From Arcobacter iocasae (GTDB lineage: Bacteria > Campylobacterota > Campylobacteria > Campylobacterales > Arcobacteraceae): DNA of 64,000 nt. The stretch's first letter is position 1, and each line of letters opens with the position of its first letter. This document shows, one piece after another, positions 42,726 to 51,132 of this stretch. The stretch is from contig NZ_CP090177.1 of the NCBI RefSeq assembly GCF_042214795.1, positions 1,922,001 through 1,986,000 on the forward strand, in the 5' to 3' direction. Made by a program: the position numbers and the translations under genes. The notes beneath the pieces were generated by a model. It searched no databases. It saw nothing but the letters and a program-made list of their open reading frames with translations, and was not told the DNA's origin.

Positions 42726-43969
42726 AAAAAGAATCAATATTTTTTACTGTAACAATTAGTTTTGTTATATCTATATTTTTAGTAATAGCTAGTTTTATTA
42801 TATTGGTACTTCATACTCAAGATGATAAAGAAAAACATCTTTCTAAAAAATATTTACCAGTAGCTAAAATGGTATTAGAACAACAAAGAACAAATGGATT
42901 GACTAAATTTTTTGTTGAATCTTTATCAAATATGGATATGGAATTTATAAATGATATTGGCAAAATGAATGCAGTTTTATATAATCCCCAAACAAAAGTT
43001 GCTTTAGAGCGAAGATATAGAACAATCCTAGTTAGAGTTTTAGATTTACATGGTGATAGCTATTTGTTTATAAAAAGTGATGGCTTAGAAATAATGTTTA
43101 AAGATAGTGACTATAAACATGTAAATCCACTGATATATTTAATAGTGGTTTTTGCAGTGTTATTTATAGCAATTATTTTATCTTTTATTACCACTTGGAA
43201 AAAATTATATCCTATCAAACTTTTAAAAGACAAAGTAAAAACTCTAGGAGAAGAGGATTTTGATTTTGAATATGATACAAATGATTCGGATGAAGTTTCC
43301 CAATTAGCAATTGAGTTTAAAAATACAGCAAAAAAATTAAAAGATATAAAAGAATCAAGGAATGTATTTATTAGAAATATAATGCATGAACTTAAAACTC
43401 CAATTACAAAAGGTAAGTTTCTAAGTGAATTGGAAAGTAGTGATGAAAATGCTGAAAAAATGAGAAGAGTATTTACTAGATTAGAATCTTTAATTAGTGA
43501 ATTTACTCAAATCGAAGAGCTCATTTCTTCTACTAAAAATATTGTAAAAAATAACTATTTTTTAGATGATATTATAGATAATGCTACAGATATGCTTATG
43601 GTAGAAGAAGATGTGATTATTTCAGAATACGAAAATAAAAAACTAAATGTAAACTTTAAACTCTTTTGTTTGGCTGTTAAAAATCTAATTGACAATGCAA
43701 TAAAATATTCTGATGATAAAAAAGTAACTATAAAGTCAAATGATAAAGATGAAATAATATTTGAAAATAGAGGTGAGGGCTTGAAGTATCCCCTTGAAAA
43801 ATACTTTGAACCATTTTTTGCAAATGAAAGTAAAAGTAAAAATAGCTTTGGACTTGGTTTATATATAGTAAATTCTATACTTAAAGCAAATAATTGCATA
43901 CTTAAATATGAGTACAAAGATGGCATAAATATTTTTATAATAGCTAAGAATGAACAAAAGGATAAATAA
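42722..43969 (+). CDS. Sensor histidine kinase, ArsS-like
   Basis: The 415-residue protein has two membrane helices (about 8-30 and 138-160) around a periplasmic sensor of about 110 residues. A HAMP-like linker follows, then the phosphoacceptor His222 (NIMHELKTPITKGK), the N-box NLIDNAIKYS and the G-box FGLGLYIV. Kinases of this shape in Campylobacterota are named after H. pylori ArsS, which responds to acid. The actual signal here is unknown. Its last base is shared with the start of the next gene if that gene starts at 43969. Confidence 0.9.
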   Translation: MKKESIFFTVTISFVISIFLVIASFIILVLHTQDDKEKHLSKKYLPVAKMVLEQQRTNGLTKFFVESLSNMDMEFINDIGKMNAVLYNPQTKVALERRYRTILVRVLDLHGDSYLFIKSDGLEIMFKDSDYKHVNPLIYLIVVFAVLFIAIILSFITTWKKLYPIKLLKDKVKTLGEEDFDFEYDTNDSDEVSQLAIEFKNTAKKLKDIKESRNVFIRNIMHELKTPITKGKFLSELESSDENAEKMRRVFTRLESLISEFTQIEELISSTKNIVKNNYFLDDIIDNATDMLMVEEDVIISEYENKKLNVNFKLFCLAVKNLIDNAIKYSDDKKVTIKSNDKDEIIFENRGEGLKYPLEKYFEPFFANESKSKNSFGLGLYIVNSILKANNCILKYEYKDGINIFIIAKNEQKDK

Positions 43970-45111
43970 TATTTGATATTGCAATTATAGGGGCAGGAGC
44001 AAGTGGTTTGATGCTAGCTTCTGTTTTAAAAAATGATAATGTTTGTTTAATAGATAGTAATGCAAAAGTTGGTGCAAAAATAAAAGTATCAGGTGGCGCA
44101 AAGTGTAATATTACAAACAATAAAGTTACTGCTAATAATTATCTAGGTGAGAGTGATTTTGTAGCTTCAGTGTTAAAAGAGTTTTCAAATGAAGACTTAA
44201 TAAGATTTTTAAAAAAACAAAATTTGGATTTCAAACTAAATGAAAAAATTGTTAAAGGAACATATTTTTGTAATACTTCCCAAGATGTTATTGATATGTT
44301 TTCAAAACTTATAAAAAATAAAAGGGTTTTTTTAAATACAACAGTAACAGATATAGAATATGAAAACTTCTATAAAATAAAAACAAACAGTAAAACAATC
44401 GAAGCAAAAAAAGTAGTAATTGCAAGTGGAGGTTTGAGTTATCAAAGTTTGGGAGCTAGTTCCATCGCTTTTGATATCGCAAAATCTTTTAATCATAAAG
44501 TAAATCCTTTAAATCCAGCCCTTGTAGGTTTCACAGTTCAAAAAGAGCAATTTTGGTTCAAAGAATTAAGTGGAGTTTCTATGTTTGTAAAAGCAAATGT
44601 AGAAAATAAAAGTTTTGAAGGAGGTCTTCTTTTTGCCCATAAAGGTATAACTGGACCTGTGATTTTAAATAGTTCTTTATATTGGAAAAAAGGAAAGATG
44701 AGCTTAGACTTTTTGCCAAATAAAACTTTTAAATCCTTTTTAAAAGGTAATAAAAATATCTCTTCAAGTTTTAATTTACCAAAAAGATTTATGCAAGAGT
44801 TTTTAAAGTCTGTTCAAATAGATGATAAGCCAATTAGTAGTTTGACAAAAGAAGAATTAAATAAATTAGAAGTTTTAAAAAACTATGAGTTTGCACCTGC
44901 TGGAAACTTTGGATATACAAAAGCAGAAGTTACAAAAGGGGGAGTGGAAGTTGATGAGATTGATATTAAAACCATGGAAAGCAAAATCAAAAAAGATTTA
45001 TACTTTATAGGTGAAGCTTTGGATGTAACAGGCGAACTTGGTGGATTTAATTTTCAGTTTGCATTTTCAAGTGCCTTTGTTTGTGCAAAAGAGTTAAATA
45101 AATCTATATAA
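43969..45111 (+). CDS. HI0933/YhiN-family flavoprotein, apparently starting at ATA
   Basis: This FAD-dependent oxidoreductase-like protein has the dinucleotide fold IIGAGASGLML at its N-terminus, KIKVSGGAKCNITN, an insertion domain, and the C-terminal VTKGGVEVDEIDIKTM and ALDVTGELGGFNFQFAFSSA. The first ATG/GTG/TTG in frame (TTG 44008) lies after the essential GAGASG motif. An in-frame stop at 43963 limits the upstream extension. The only sensible start is the ATA at 43969, 7 bases after AAGGAT, overlapping the kinase stop by one base and giving 380 residues with an N-terminus of family length. Function of the family is not established. Confidence 0.82.
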   Translation: MFDIAIIGAGASGLMLASVLKNDNVCLIDSNAKVGAKIKVSGGAKCNITNNKVTANNYLGESDFVASVLKEFSNEDLIRFLKKQNLDFKLNEKIVKGTYFCNTSQDVIDMFSKLIKNKRVFLNTTVTDIEYENFYKIKTNSKTIEAKKVVIASGGLSYQSLGASSIAFDIAKSFNHKVNPLNPALVGFTVQKEQFWFKELSGVSMFVKANVENKSFEGGLLFAHKGITGPVILNSSLYWKKGKMSLDFLPNKTFKSFLKGNKNISSSFNLPKRFMQEFLKSVQIDDKPISSLTKEELNKLEVLKNYEFAPAGNFGYTKAEVTKGGVEVDEIDIKTMESKIKKDLYFIGEALDVTGELGGFNFQFAFSSAFVCAKELNKSI

Positions 45112-45913
45112 CTCTTTTTTTGTTTATTTTTAATGATAAACTTAGTATAAATAAAACCAATGAGCTTACCACAATAGTCGCACCACTTGGTAAAGATATA
45201 TAAAATGAGACAAAAAGCCCAACTACAACAGCTAAAACTGCAAAAAGTACTGCCAATAAACAAGTTACAAAAAAGCTTTTTTCAAATTGCATTGCAGAAA
45301 TTACTGGCATAATCATTAAGGCACCTATTAATAGTACACCAATAATTTTTATGGATAGTCCAACTGTAATTGCCACAAGTGAAACTAACATATAATTTAA
45401 AAAACTTACATTTATTCCAGAAGCTTTTGCAACTTCTTCATCAAATGCTACAAAAAGTAGTTTTTGATAATTGCTGATAATGAAAAGAGCAGATAAAATT
45501 CCAAATATACAAATTGTCCAAATATCTTCTTTTGAAACAGCAACAATTGAACCAAAGAGATAACTAAATAAAGCTACATTAAAAGAGTTTGAAATTGAAA
45601 CTATAATAATTGCAAGTGCAAGGGCTGAAGATAAAAATATTGATAAAATAGAATCAGAATATATATTATGGTTTTTTCTTAGGTATTCTATAAAAAGTGA
45701 AGCTAAAATGGCTATTAAAATTGCACTATATGTTGTTGAGATTGAGAACAAAAAACCAAGGGCAACACCAAGTAGCGAAATATGAGCTAAAGCATCAGAT
45801 AACATAGAATATCTTCTTACAACTACAAAAGTACCTAAAGTAGGTGCTAAAATTGCTATAAAAATACCTGCTATAAAAGCTCTTATCATAAAAGAGTATT
45901 CAAAGATTTCCAT
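45104..45913 (-). CDS. znuB: Zinc ABC transporter permease
   Basis: The 269-residue protein has about eight membrane helices with the ABC-3 motifs AFIAGIFIAILAPTLG, RRYSMLSDALAHISLLGVALG and LLIGALMIMPV, and forms the membrane channel of a zinc/manganese importer. I chose the ATG at 45913, which has AAGGAAAT before it, over an in-frame start 24 bases upstream inside znuC. The 3' end overlaps the convergent flavoprotein gene by 8 bases. Confidence 0.92.
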   Translation of the reverse strand: MEIFEYSFMIRAFIAGIFIAILAPTLGTFVVVRRYSMLSDALAHISLLGVALGFLFSISTTYSAILIAILASLFIEYLRKNHNIYSDSILSIFLSSALALAIIIVSISNSFNVALFSYLFGSIVAVSKEDIWTICIFGILSALFIISNYQKLLFVAFDEEVAKASGINVSFLNYMLVSLVAITVGLSIKIIGVLLIGALMIMPVISAMQFEKSFFVTCLLAVLFAVLAVVVGLFVSFYISLPSGATIVVSSLVLFILSLSLKINKKRVI

Positions 45914-45921
45914 ATATTTCC

Positions 45922-46671
45922 TTAGTGATGATGACAAACAATATTAGTGTCAATGCCATATAATTTACTCATTTGCTTATTATTTAATATCTCATGTGGA
46001 GTATGGCATGATAGAAGAGTTTGGTTAATACATAAAACTCTTTTTATATCATTTACAATCACTCCTAAATCGTGAGTGACAAAAAGTATTGTGATATTAT
46101 CTTCTTTATTTAATTTTTTTAATATTTCATAAAATTTTGTTTGAGAATTGGTATCTACACCTGTATTTGGTTCATCAAGTATTAATAATTCTGGACTACT
46201 TATAAGTGCTCTAGCTATCATTACTCTTTGTCTTTGACCACCTGAAAGTTCAGAAACTCTTCTATTTTTCAAATCAGTAATTTCAATTTTTTCCATAATA
46301 GATTCAATTTTTTTATGATCTTCTTTTGATATTTTTGAAAACAAAGAAGTTTTATAGGCTAATCCAAGATTAATCACTTCTTGTACAGTAATAGGGAAAC
46401 TACTGTCAATTAAAGTTGCTCGTTGTGGTACATATCCAATTTTATAATATTGTTTGAATAAAGATTGTTTGGTATTAAATAGTTTAATATCTGCAATATT
46501 AGGATTTATTAATCCTAATATTATTTTCATTAAGGTACTTTTACCACCACCATTGGGACCAATGATGGCAGCATATTCACCCCTTAATATTTCAAAAGAT
46601 ATATCTTGAAGGATATCTTTATATCCTAGGTTTTTTATATCAATTATGATATCAGAGAATTTTATTGACAA
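45922..46671 (-). CDS. znuC: Zinc ABC transporter ATP-binding protein
   Basis: The 249-residue ATPase has Walker A GPNGGGKST, a Q-loop (GYVPQR), signature LSGGQRQR, Walker B LLILDEP and the switch histidine (FVTHD). Three histidines at the extreme C-terminus (IVCHHH) may bind zinc. The start is TTG within the last bases of znuA, and no ATG is available before the ATP-binding core. It powers the ZnuB channel. Confidence 0.93.
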   Translation of the reverse strand: MSIKFSDIIIDIKNLGYKDILQDISFEILRGEYAAIIGPNGGGKSTLMKIILGLINPNIADIKLFNTKQSLFKQYYKIGYVPQRATLIDSSFPITVQEVINLGLAYKTSLFSKISKEDHKKIESIMEKIEITDLKNRRVSELSGGQRQRVMIARALISSPELLILDEPNTGVDTNSQTKFYEILKKLNKEDNITILFVTHDLGVIVNDIKRVLCINQTLLSCHTPHEILNNKQMSKLYGIDTNIVCHHH

Positions 46672-47531
46672 TTCATTGCATCTTTTAATTTAGCTAAATT
46701 TTCTACCATAATAGAAACAAAACCAATATTTTCTTCATTTTGTTTTTGGGTTATATTTTCAACTGGACTTAGTTCATCTGTTTTAACATTTGCTTCATCA
46801 GCAATTGTTTTTGCTATTTTGTCACTTGCAAACTCTTCAAAAAATATTGTATGAATATTTTCTTTTTTTACTATTTTAATAAGCTCGGCAATTTGTTTAG
46901 CTGATGGTTCCTCATCCGGAGACATACCAGAAATAGAGTATTGTGTTATTCCATAATCATTTGCTAAATATCCAAATGCATCATGATTTACAACAACTTT
47001 TTTATTTTTACAAGTTTTTAAAGTCTGATATTTTGCTTGCAAAGTAGTTATTTCTTTTAGATATGTACTTGCATTTTTTTGATAACTTTTTTTGTTCGCA
47101 GGGTCTTTTTTGATTAAAAGAGATTCAACATTTTTTATCATCTTAATATAGTTATCAAAACTTAGCCAATAGTGAGGATCATAAACTTTACCATCTTCAA
47201 ACTCTTTGTGAGTTGCTAATTTTACATGTTTACTCATATCAAATGTTTTGTCAGCTATTTCCATTGATTTTATAATCTTCTTACTCCACGGTTCCATAAC
47301 TTGACCACTTGTTATAAAAATATCACTTTTTGATAAAACAACCATATTTTTTGGATTTGGCTCAAAATCATGGGGTTCTGTTCCAAATGGAATTAAATTA
47401 TTTAGAATAACATTTTTCCCACCAACTTCTTTAACTACACTATATAGTGGATATATAGTTGTCGTAACTGTTAATTTAGCAAACAAAACTGATGATGCTA
47501 ATATACTTAATACTAAAATTTTTTTAAACAT
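46662..47531 (-). CDS. znuA: Zinc ABC transporter periplasmic binding protein
   Basis: The 289-residue protein has a signal peptide (1-18, SILASSVLFA) and the cluster A-I solute-binding fold. Metal-ligand motifs are GTEPHDFEP, DPHYWLS, VVNHDAFGYLA and the C-terminal FFEEFAS with Asp. It lacks the long His-rich loop of some ZnuA proteins. The ATG at 47531 follows AAGGAAG. Two large palindromes upstream probably control the operon. A manganese specificity cannot be ruled out by sequence alone. Confidence 0.92.
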   Translation of the reverse strand: MFKKILVLSILASSVLFAKLTVTTTIYPLYSVVKEVGGKNVILNNLIPFGTEPHDFEPNPKNMVVLSKSDIFITSGQVMEPWSKKIIKSMEIADKTFDMSKHVKLATHKEFEDGKVYDPHYWLSFDNYIKMIKNVESLLIKKDPANKKSYQKNASTYLKEITTLQAKYQTLKTCKNKKVVVNHDAFGYLANDYGITQYSISGMSPDEEPSAKQIAELIKIVKKENIHTIFFEEFASDKIAKTIADEANVKTDELSPVENITQKQNEENIGFVSIMVENLAKLKDAMNCQ

Positions 47532-47547
47532 AATTCTTCCTTTTATT

Positions 47548-47612
47548 TGCAACTAAGTTGCATTTAGTTTTGGAATAATACATCCGATTTTCTTAAATGC
47601 AACTTAGTTGCA
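47548..47612 (-). promoter_or_regulatory. Paired 15-bp palindromic operators of the znu operon
   Basis: TGCAACTAAGTTGCA at 47548-47562 and TGCAACTTAGTTGCA at 47598-47612 are perfect palindromes apart from the central base. They are inverted copies sharing 20 identical bases including flanks, with centres exactly 50 bp apart. The size and position fit a Fur-family repressor such as Zur. The half-site differs from the Zur boxes of enteric bacteria. The proximal copy is 17 bases from the znuA start. Confidence 0.65.
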
Positions 47613-47693
47613 AAAGGAAAGGTAAATTTTAAATTTAATCATTTATATTAGAATAATTGGATATTTTTATAAATATAAAACTAAGGATTAAAG

Positions 47694-47852
47694 ATGTGTT
47701 TAGTAATATCAATGTTATCTTTTGTAATTGCATATAATTTTTATGATTCAACAAATTTAATTCCATCAATTATAAGTTTTACAATTGGTCTGTTTTTTCT
47801 TTTGCTTATGATTCGAAATATAAAAAATGAGAGAAATAAAAGAAAAAACTAA
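47694..47852 (+). CDS. Small two-helix membrane protein
   Basis: The 52-residue product begins MCLVISMLSFVIAYNFYDST, has two hydrophobic segments separated by NLIPS, and a strongly basic tail (RNIKNERNKRKN). The ATG follows AAGGATTAAAG at a good distance. It is divergent from znuA and precedes the YmdB-family gene by 45 bases. Function is unknown; placement beside the zinc operators makes zinc-linked expression possible. Confidence 0.6.
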   Translation: MCLVISMLSFVIAYNFYDSTNLIPSIISFTIGLFFLLLMIRNIKNERNKRKN

Positions 47853-47897
47853 CTTTTTAATTGATACAATCCAATTAGATAAATTAAGGGAAATAAT

Positions 47898-48710
47898 TTG
47901 AAAATAGCATTTATAGGTGATATAGTTGGTAGACCTGGTAGAAAAATCATAGAACAAAATTTAAAAAAACTAAGAGCAAAATATGAAATTGATTTTGTAA
48001 TTGCAAATGGTGAAAATGCAAGTCACGGTTTTGGCTTAACAGTTAAAAATGCAAATGAACTTTTTAAAGTAGGGGTTGATTTAATAACAGGAGGGAATCA
48101 CTCTTTTGATAAAAAACAAGAGATGATAAATCTAGTAACAAGCCAAAATGTACTTAGACCTGCAAACTTCCCAGAAGCGATGCCAGGAGTTGGACATATG
48201 GTATTTGATGTTGCTGGTGAAAAACTTGCAGTTATAAATTTAATGGGAAATTTTGCAATGCCAATTTGTGATAATCCTTTCAATAAAGCAACCCAAATTA
48301 TGAAAGAACTTGAAGAACAAAATATCAAAAATATTTTTATAGATTTTCATGGTGAGGCTACAAGTGAAAAAAGAGTCATGGCCATGATGTTTAATGGAAA
48401 AGTGAGTGGTATTTGTGGAACTCACACTCATGTGGGAACTGATGATTTACAAATAGTTGATGGAACTACATACTTAAGTGATATTGGATTAACTGGTTGC
48501 AGAGACAATGTCATAGGAATGGATGCAAAAAATCCAATAGATAAAGCAACAACTGGCTTAGGTGGGCACTTTACAATTTCTAGTTCATGTAAGTCTATTT
48601 TACAAGTTCTTGTGATGGATTTAGAAGATGGTAAATCAAAAGATGCTTTTAAAATAAAAATATTATGTGATAAAGATGAAGAGATAATTACAAAGGCACT
48701 TTTTGAATAG
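47898..48710 (+). CDS. YmdB-family metallophosphoesterase
   Basis: The 270-residue protein has the calcineurin-like signature set: IGDIVGRPG, ANGENASHGFGL, GGNHSFDKKQ, FHGEATSEK and GTHTHVGTDD. These match the TIGR00282/YmdB family, di-iron phosphodiesterases active on 2',3'-cyclic nucleotides. The cellular role in this lineage is unknown. The start is TTG after AAGGGAAATAA. It overlaps the glycosylase gene by 8 bases. Confidence 0.88.
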   Translation: MKIAFIGDIVGRPGRKIIEQNLKKLRAKYEIDFVIANGENASHGFGLTVKNANELFKVGVDLITGGNHSFDKKQEMINLVTSQNVLRPANFPEAMPGVGHMVFDVAGEKLAVINLMGNFAMPICDNPFNKATQIMKELEEQNIKNIFIDFHGEATSEKRVMAMMFNGKVSGICGTHTHVGTDDLQIVDGTTYLSDIGLTGCRDNVIGMDAKNPIDKATTGLGGHFTISSSCKSILQVLVMDLEDGKSKDAFKIKILCDKDEEIITKALFE

Positions 48711-49344
48711 TATTTTAAACTCTTTTGATTTATATATTTTTTTAAAAGAAAAGAATTTAATAGATACAAAGTATAAATATTGGTGGCCAACAAACAGTGA
48801 TTTTGAAGTTTTCATAGGTGCAATACTAACTCAAAATACAAAATGGATAAATGTAGAAAAATCTTTAGAAAACCTAAAAAAACTAGAACTTTTGGATTTA
48901 GAAAAACTTTCAACAGTTGATACAGATATTTTAATATCTGCAATTACTCCAAGTGGTTTTAAAAATCAAAAGTCAGTAAGAATCAAAAAAATATGTGAAA
49001 ATATACTTGAAGAGTTTGGTGACTTTGAAATTTTTAAACAAAATGTTTCTAGGGACTGGTTACTTTCTCAAAAGGGAATTGGGGCAGAAACTTGTGATGC
49101 AATTTTGTGTTATGCTTGTCATAAAGAAGAAATGGTTGTGGATTCTTACACTAATAGATTAGTCAAAACCTTTGGATATGAGTTTGAAAGTTATGATGAT
49201 CTCAAAGCTTGGTTAGAATATGGAATTAATGAAAATTTCGATAAAATTGACTCGCTTTATGATTATGACATTACATTAAATATGATATATTGTAGATTTC
49301 ATGGCAAAATTGTAGAATTCATGAAAAATCAAAAAAAGTCTTAA
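48703..49344 (+). CDS. magIII: 3-methyladenine DNA glycosylase MagIII
   Basis: This HhH-GPD glycosylase removes 3-methyladenine from DNA. The 213-residue protein closely follows H. pylori MagIII: YWWPTNSDFEVFIGAILTQN, SGFKNQKSVRI, then the helix-hairpin-helix QKGIGAETCDAILCYAC, the catalytic Asp in VVDSYTNRL and the C-terminal YCRFHGKIVEF. It lacks the iron-sulfur cluster cysteines of endonuclease III, as MagIII does. The start is TTG inside the end of the preceding gene. Confidence 0.9.
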   Translation: MNSILNSFDLYIFLKEKNLIDTKYKYWWPTNSDFEVFIGAILTQNTKWINVEKSLENLKKLELLDLEKLSTVDTDILISAITPSGFKNQKSVRIKKICENILEEFGDFEIFKQNVSRDWLLSQKGIGAETCDAILCYACHKEEMVVDSYTNRLVKTFGYEFESYDDLKAWLEYGINENFDKIDSLYDYDITLNMIYCRFHGKIVEFMKNQKKS

Positions 49345-49357
49345 AGGATTTATAAAA

Positions 49358-50146
49358 ATGATTATTATTCCTCAAACTAAAGGTGGCGTTGGAAAATCAA
49401 CAGTTGCTATGCAAGTAATAGCTCCATATTTGTATAAAAAACATGGGAAAAAGATTACTTACATAGAAATTGACGATGAAAATAATGATAGTCAATCATT
49501 TACAACAACTCAAATAGTAAATAAAAGAATGCTAAGAACAAACAAAGTAAGTGATTTGGATGAGCTTATTTTAATGGATGATAATCATGAAATAATTATA
49601 GATGTTGGTGGAAATAAAACTTCATCATTGGTTTTAGATGAGATTAAAAAAGTGGGTTCTTTTGGAAATCTAAAATGGATTATTCCTTTAGGTGATGGTG
49701 AGCTTGATGGAAAAAATGCAATTGCAACTATGAAAAAAATAAGAAAAATAGAACAAAGTCCCGATGAAAATATTATATTTGCACTAAACCGTGCAATATC
49801 TATGGAAAAAGATTATGTTGAAGAACAATTTATAAATTTCTTTGGACATAAATATTTAGCTTCAAATACGGTAATGTATGATTTTATGAAAGATCCAAAA
49901 TACTTTACAGTAAAAAATGATAAAGTAATTACTATGAGCAGATATTTAGGTAGTACAGTTTGGGAAATGGCACACAATAATACTGACTTTAGGGAAAAAG
50001 CATTAAAAGCAAAAGAAGCTGGTGATGTTGCAAGTGCAAAAAAATATATATTTTTTAGAAGAGTGCAATCTGAAGCACAAGATTATGTTTTAAATGTATT
50101 AAATCCAATCTTTAAAGACTTGGATAAATGGTTAGAAAAAAAATAA
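49358..50146 (+). CDS. Orphan ParA/MinD-type ATPase
   Basis: The 262-residue protein begins MIIIPQTKGGVGKSTVAMQV: a deviant Walker A (KGGVGKST, residues 8-15) typical of ParA/MinD proteins, with IDVGG as the switch region. The C-terminal half (after about 150) is unlike chromosomal ParA and resembles plasmid StbB/ParA-like stand-alone ATPases. No parB or chemotaxis/flagellar cargo gene lies next to it. The following gene, one base later, encodes a coiled-coil membrane protein that could be its partner. AAAGGATTTATAAA is the ribosome-binding site. Confidence 0.78.
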   Translation: MIIIPQTKGGVGKSTVAMQVIAPYLYKKHGKKITYIEIDDENNDSQSFTTTQIVNKRMLRTNKVSDLDELILMDDNHEIIIDVGGNKTSSLVLDEIKKVGSFGNLKWIIPLGDGELDGKNAIATMKKIRKIEQSPDENIIFALNRAISMEKDYVEEQFINFFGHKYLASNTVMYDFMKDPKYFTVKNDKVITMSRYLGSTVWEMAHNNTDFREKALKAKEAGDVASAKKYIFFRRVQSEAQDYVLNVLNPIFKDLDKWLEKK

Positions 50147-50147
50147 C

Positions 50148-50399
50148 ATGAGTGATATGAGTTTCAAACAAGCAAAAGAGCTTGTTGAAAAATTAGAGTT
50201 AACAGAATTAACACTTAAAAAATCAACTGATGATATAGATAAGTCAAGTAAAAAATTTAATGAAGCTTTAAAAATGCAAGAGCATTTATTGAAACTTATG
50301 CAAGAAAAAGACAAAAAATTAGATATTTTAAAACTATTAGTAGTTTTAAATGTTGGATTTATTGGAGGCTTACTTGCTGGAGTTTTTTTATTTAAATAA
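50148..50399 (+). CDS. Small coiled-coil protein with C-terminal membrane anchor
   Basis: The 83-residue product has an acidic/basic heptad-rich helix (about 5-58) and a C-terminal hydrophobic segment with glycine zipper (VVLNVGFIGGLLAGVFLFK). I do not recognise a family. Its start is one base after the stop of the ParA-like gene, so the pair is cotranscribed and probably stoichiometrically linked. It could tether the ATPase to the membrane. Confidence 0.7.
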   Translation: MSDMSFKQAKELVEKLELTELTLKKSTDDIDKSSKKFNEALKMQEHLLKLMQEKDKKLDILKLLVVLNVGFIGGLLAGVFLFK

Positions 50400-50413
50400 T
50401 AGGGATATTTATA

Positions 50414-51124
50414 ATGGGTAAACAAGAAAAAATAGTATCAATGTTCAATGACATCGCTGGAACTTATGATGTAGCAAATAGAGTTATGAGTATGGGGATT
50501 GATAAAAGTTGGAGAAATAAAGCTTGTAATTTAGCTTTTTCTTTTTATGGTAAAAACAAAATAGAAAAGATAATTGATGTGGCTTGTGGTACAGGTGATA
50601 TGCTTACTACTTGGCAAAAAGTAGCAGATAAAAATGCAATAGAGATTCAAAATAGAGTTGGAGTTGATCCAAGTGTTGGAATGATGGATGTGGCAAAAGT
50701 AAAATTGCCAGAAGTTGAGTTTATTGAAGCTGGTGCTGAATTACTTCCTTTTGATAGTGAAGTAGCTGATATAATTTCTATTTCTTATGGAATTAGAAAT
50801 GTGGTTAAAAGACAAGAGGCTTTCCATGAGTTTGCTAGAACTTTAAAAAAAGATGGACTTTTAGTTATTTTAGAGTTTACAAAAAATGAAAAAAATTCTC
50901 CCCTTGATTATCTTACAGATTTTTATTTAAATAAAATTTTACCAACTGTAGGTGGACTTATTTCAAAAAATAAAGAAGCATATACATATCTACCAACTTC
51001 AATTGATGAATTTTTAACTCAAGATAATTTATGTTTAGAACTAAAAGAAGCAGGATTGGAACCTATTTATGTAAAAGGTTTTTCAATGAATATCTCAACA
51101 CTATTTATTGCAAGAAAGGTTTGA
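50414..51124 (+). CDS. ubiE: Demethylmenaquinone/ubiquinone C-methyltransferase
   Basis: The 236-residue SAM-dependent methyltransferase has FNDIAGTYDVANRVMSMGID and motif I (IIDVACGTGDML), both UbiE/MenG signatures, and SISYGIRNV. In a menaquinone-using campylobacterote its substrate is most likely demethylmenaquinone. ATAGGGATATTTATA precedes the ATG. It is followed 8 bases later by xseA. Confidence 0.93.
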   Translation: MGKQEKIVSMFNDIAGTYDVANRVMSMGIDKSWRNKACNLAFSFYGKNKIEKIIDVACGTGDMLTTWQKVADKNAIEIQNRVGVDPSVGMMDVAKVKLPEVEFIEAGAELLPFDSEVADIISISYGIRNVVKRQEAFHEFARTLKKDGLLVILEFTKNEKNSPLDYLTDFYLNKILPTVGGLISKNKEAYTYLPTSIDEFLTQDNLCLELKEAGLEPIYVKGFSMNISTLFIARKV

Positions 51125-51132
51125 TTTAACAT

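Noticed and set aside
43555..43926. 123-codon open frame antisense to the sensor kinase
   Set aside because: It is a shadow of the kinase ATP-binding domain, without own motifs.
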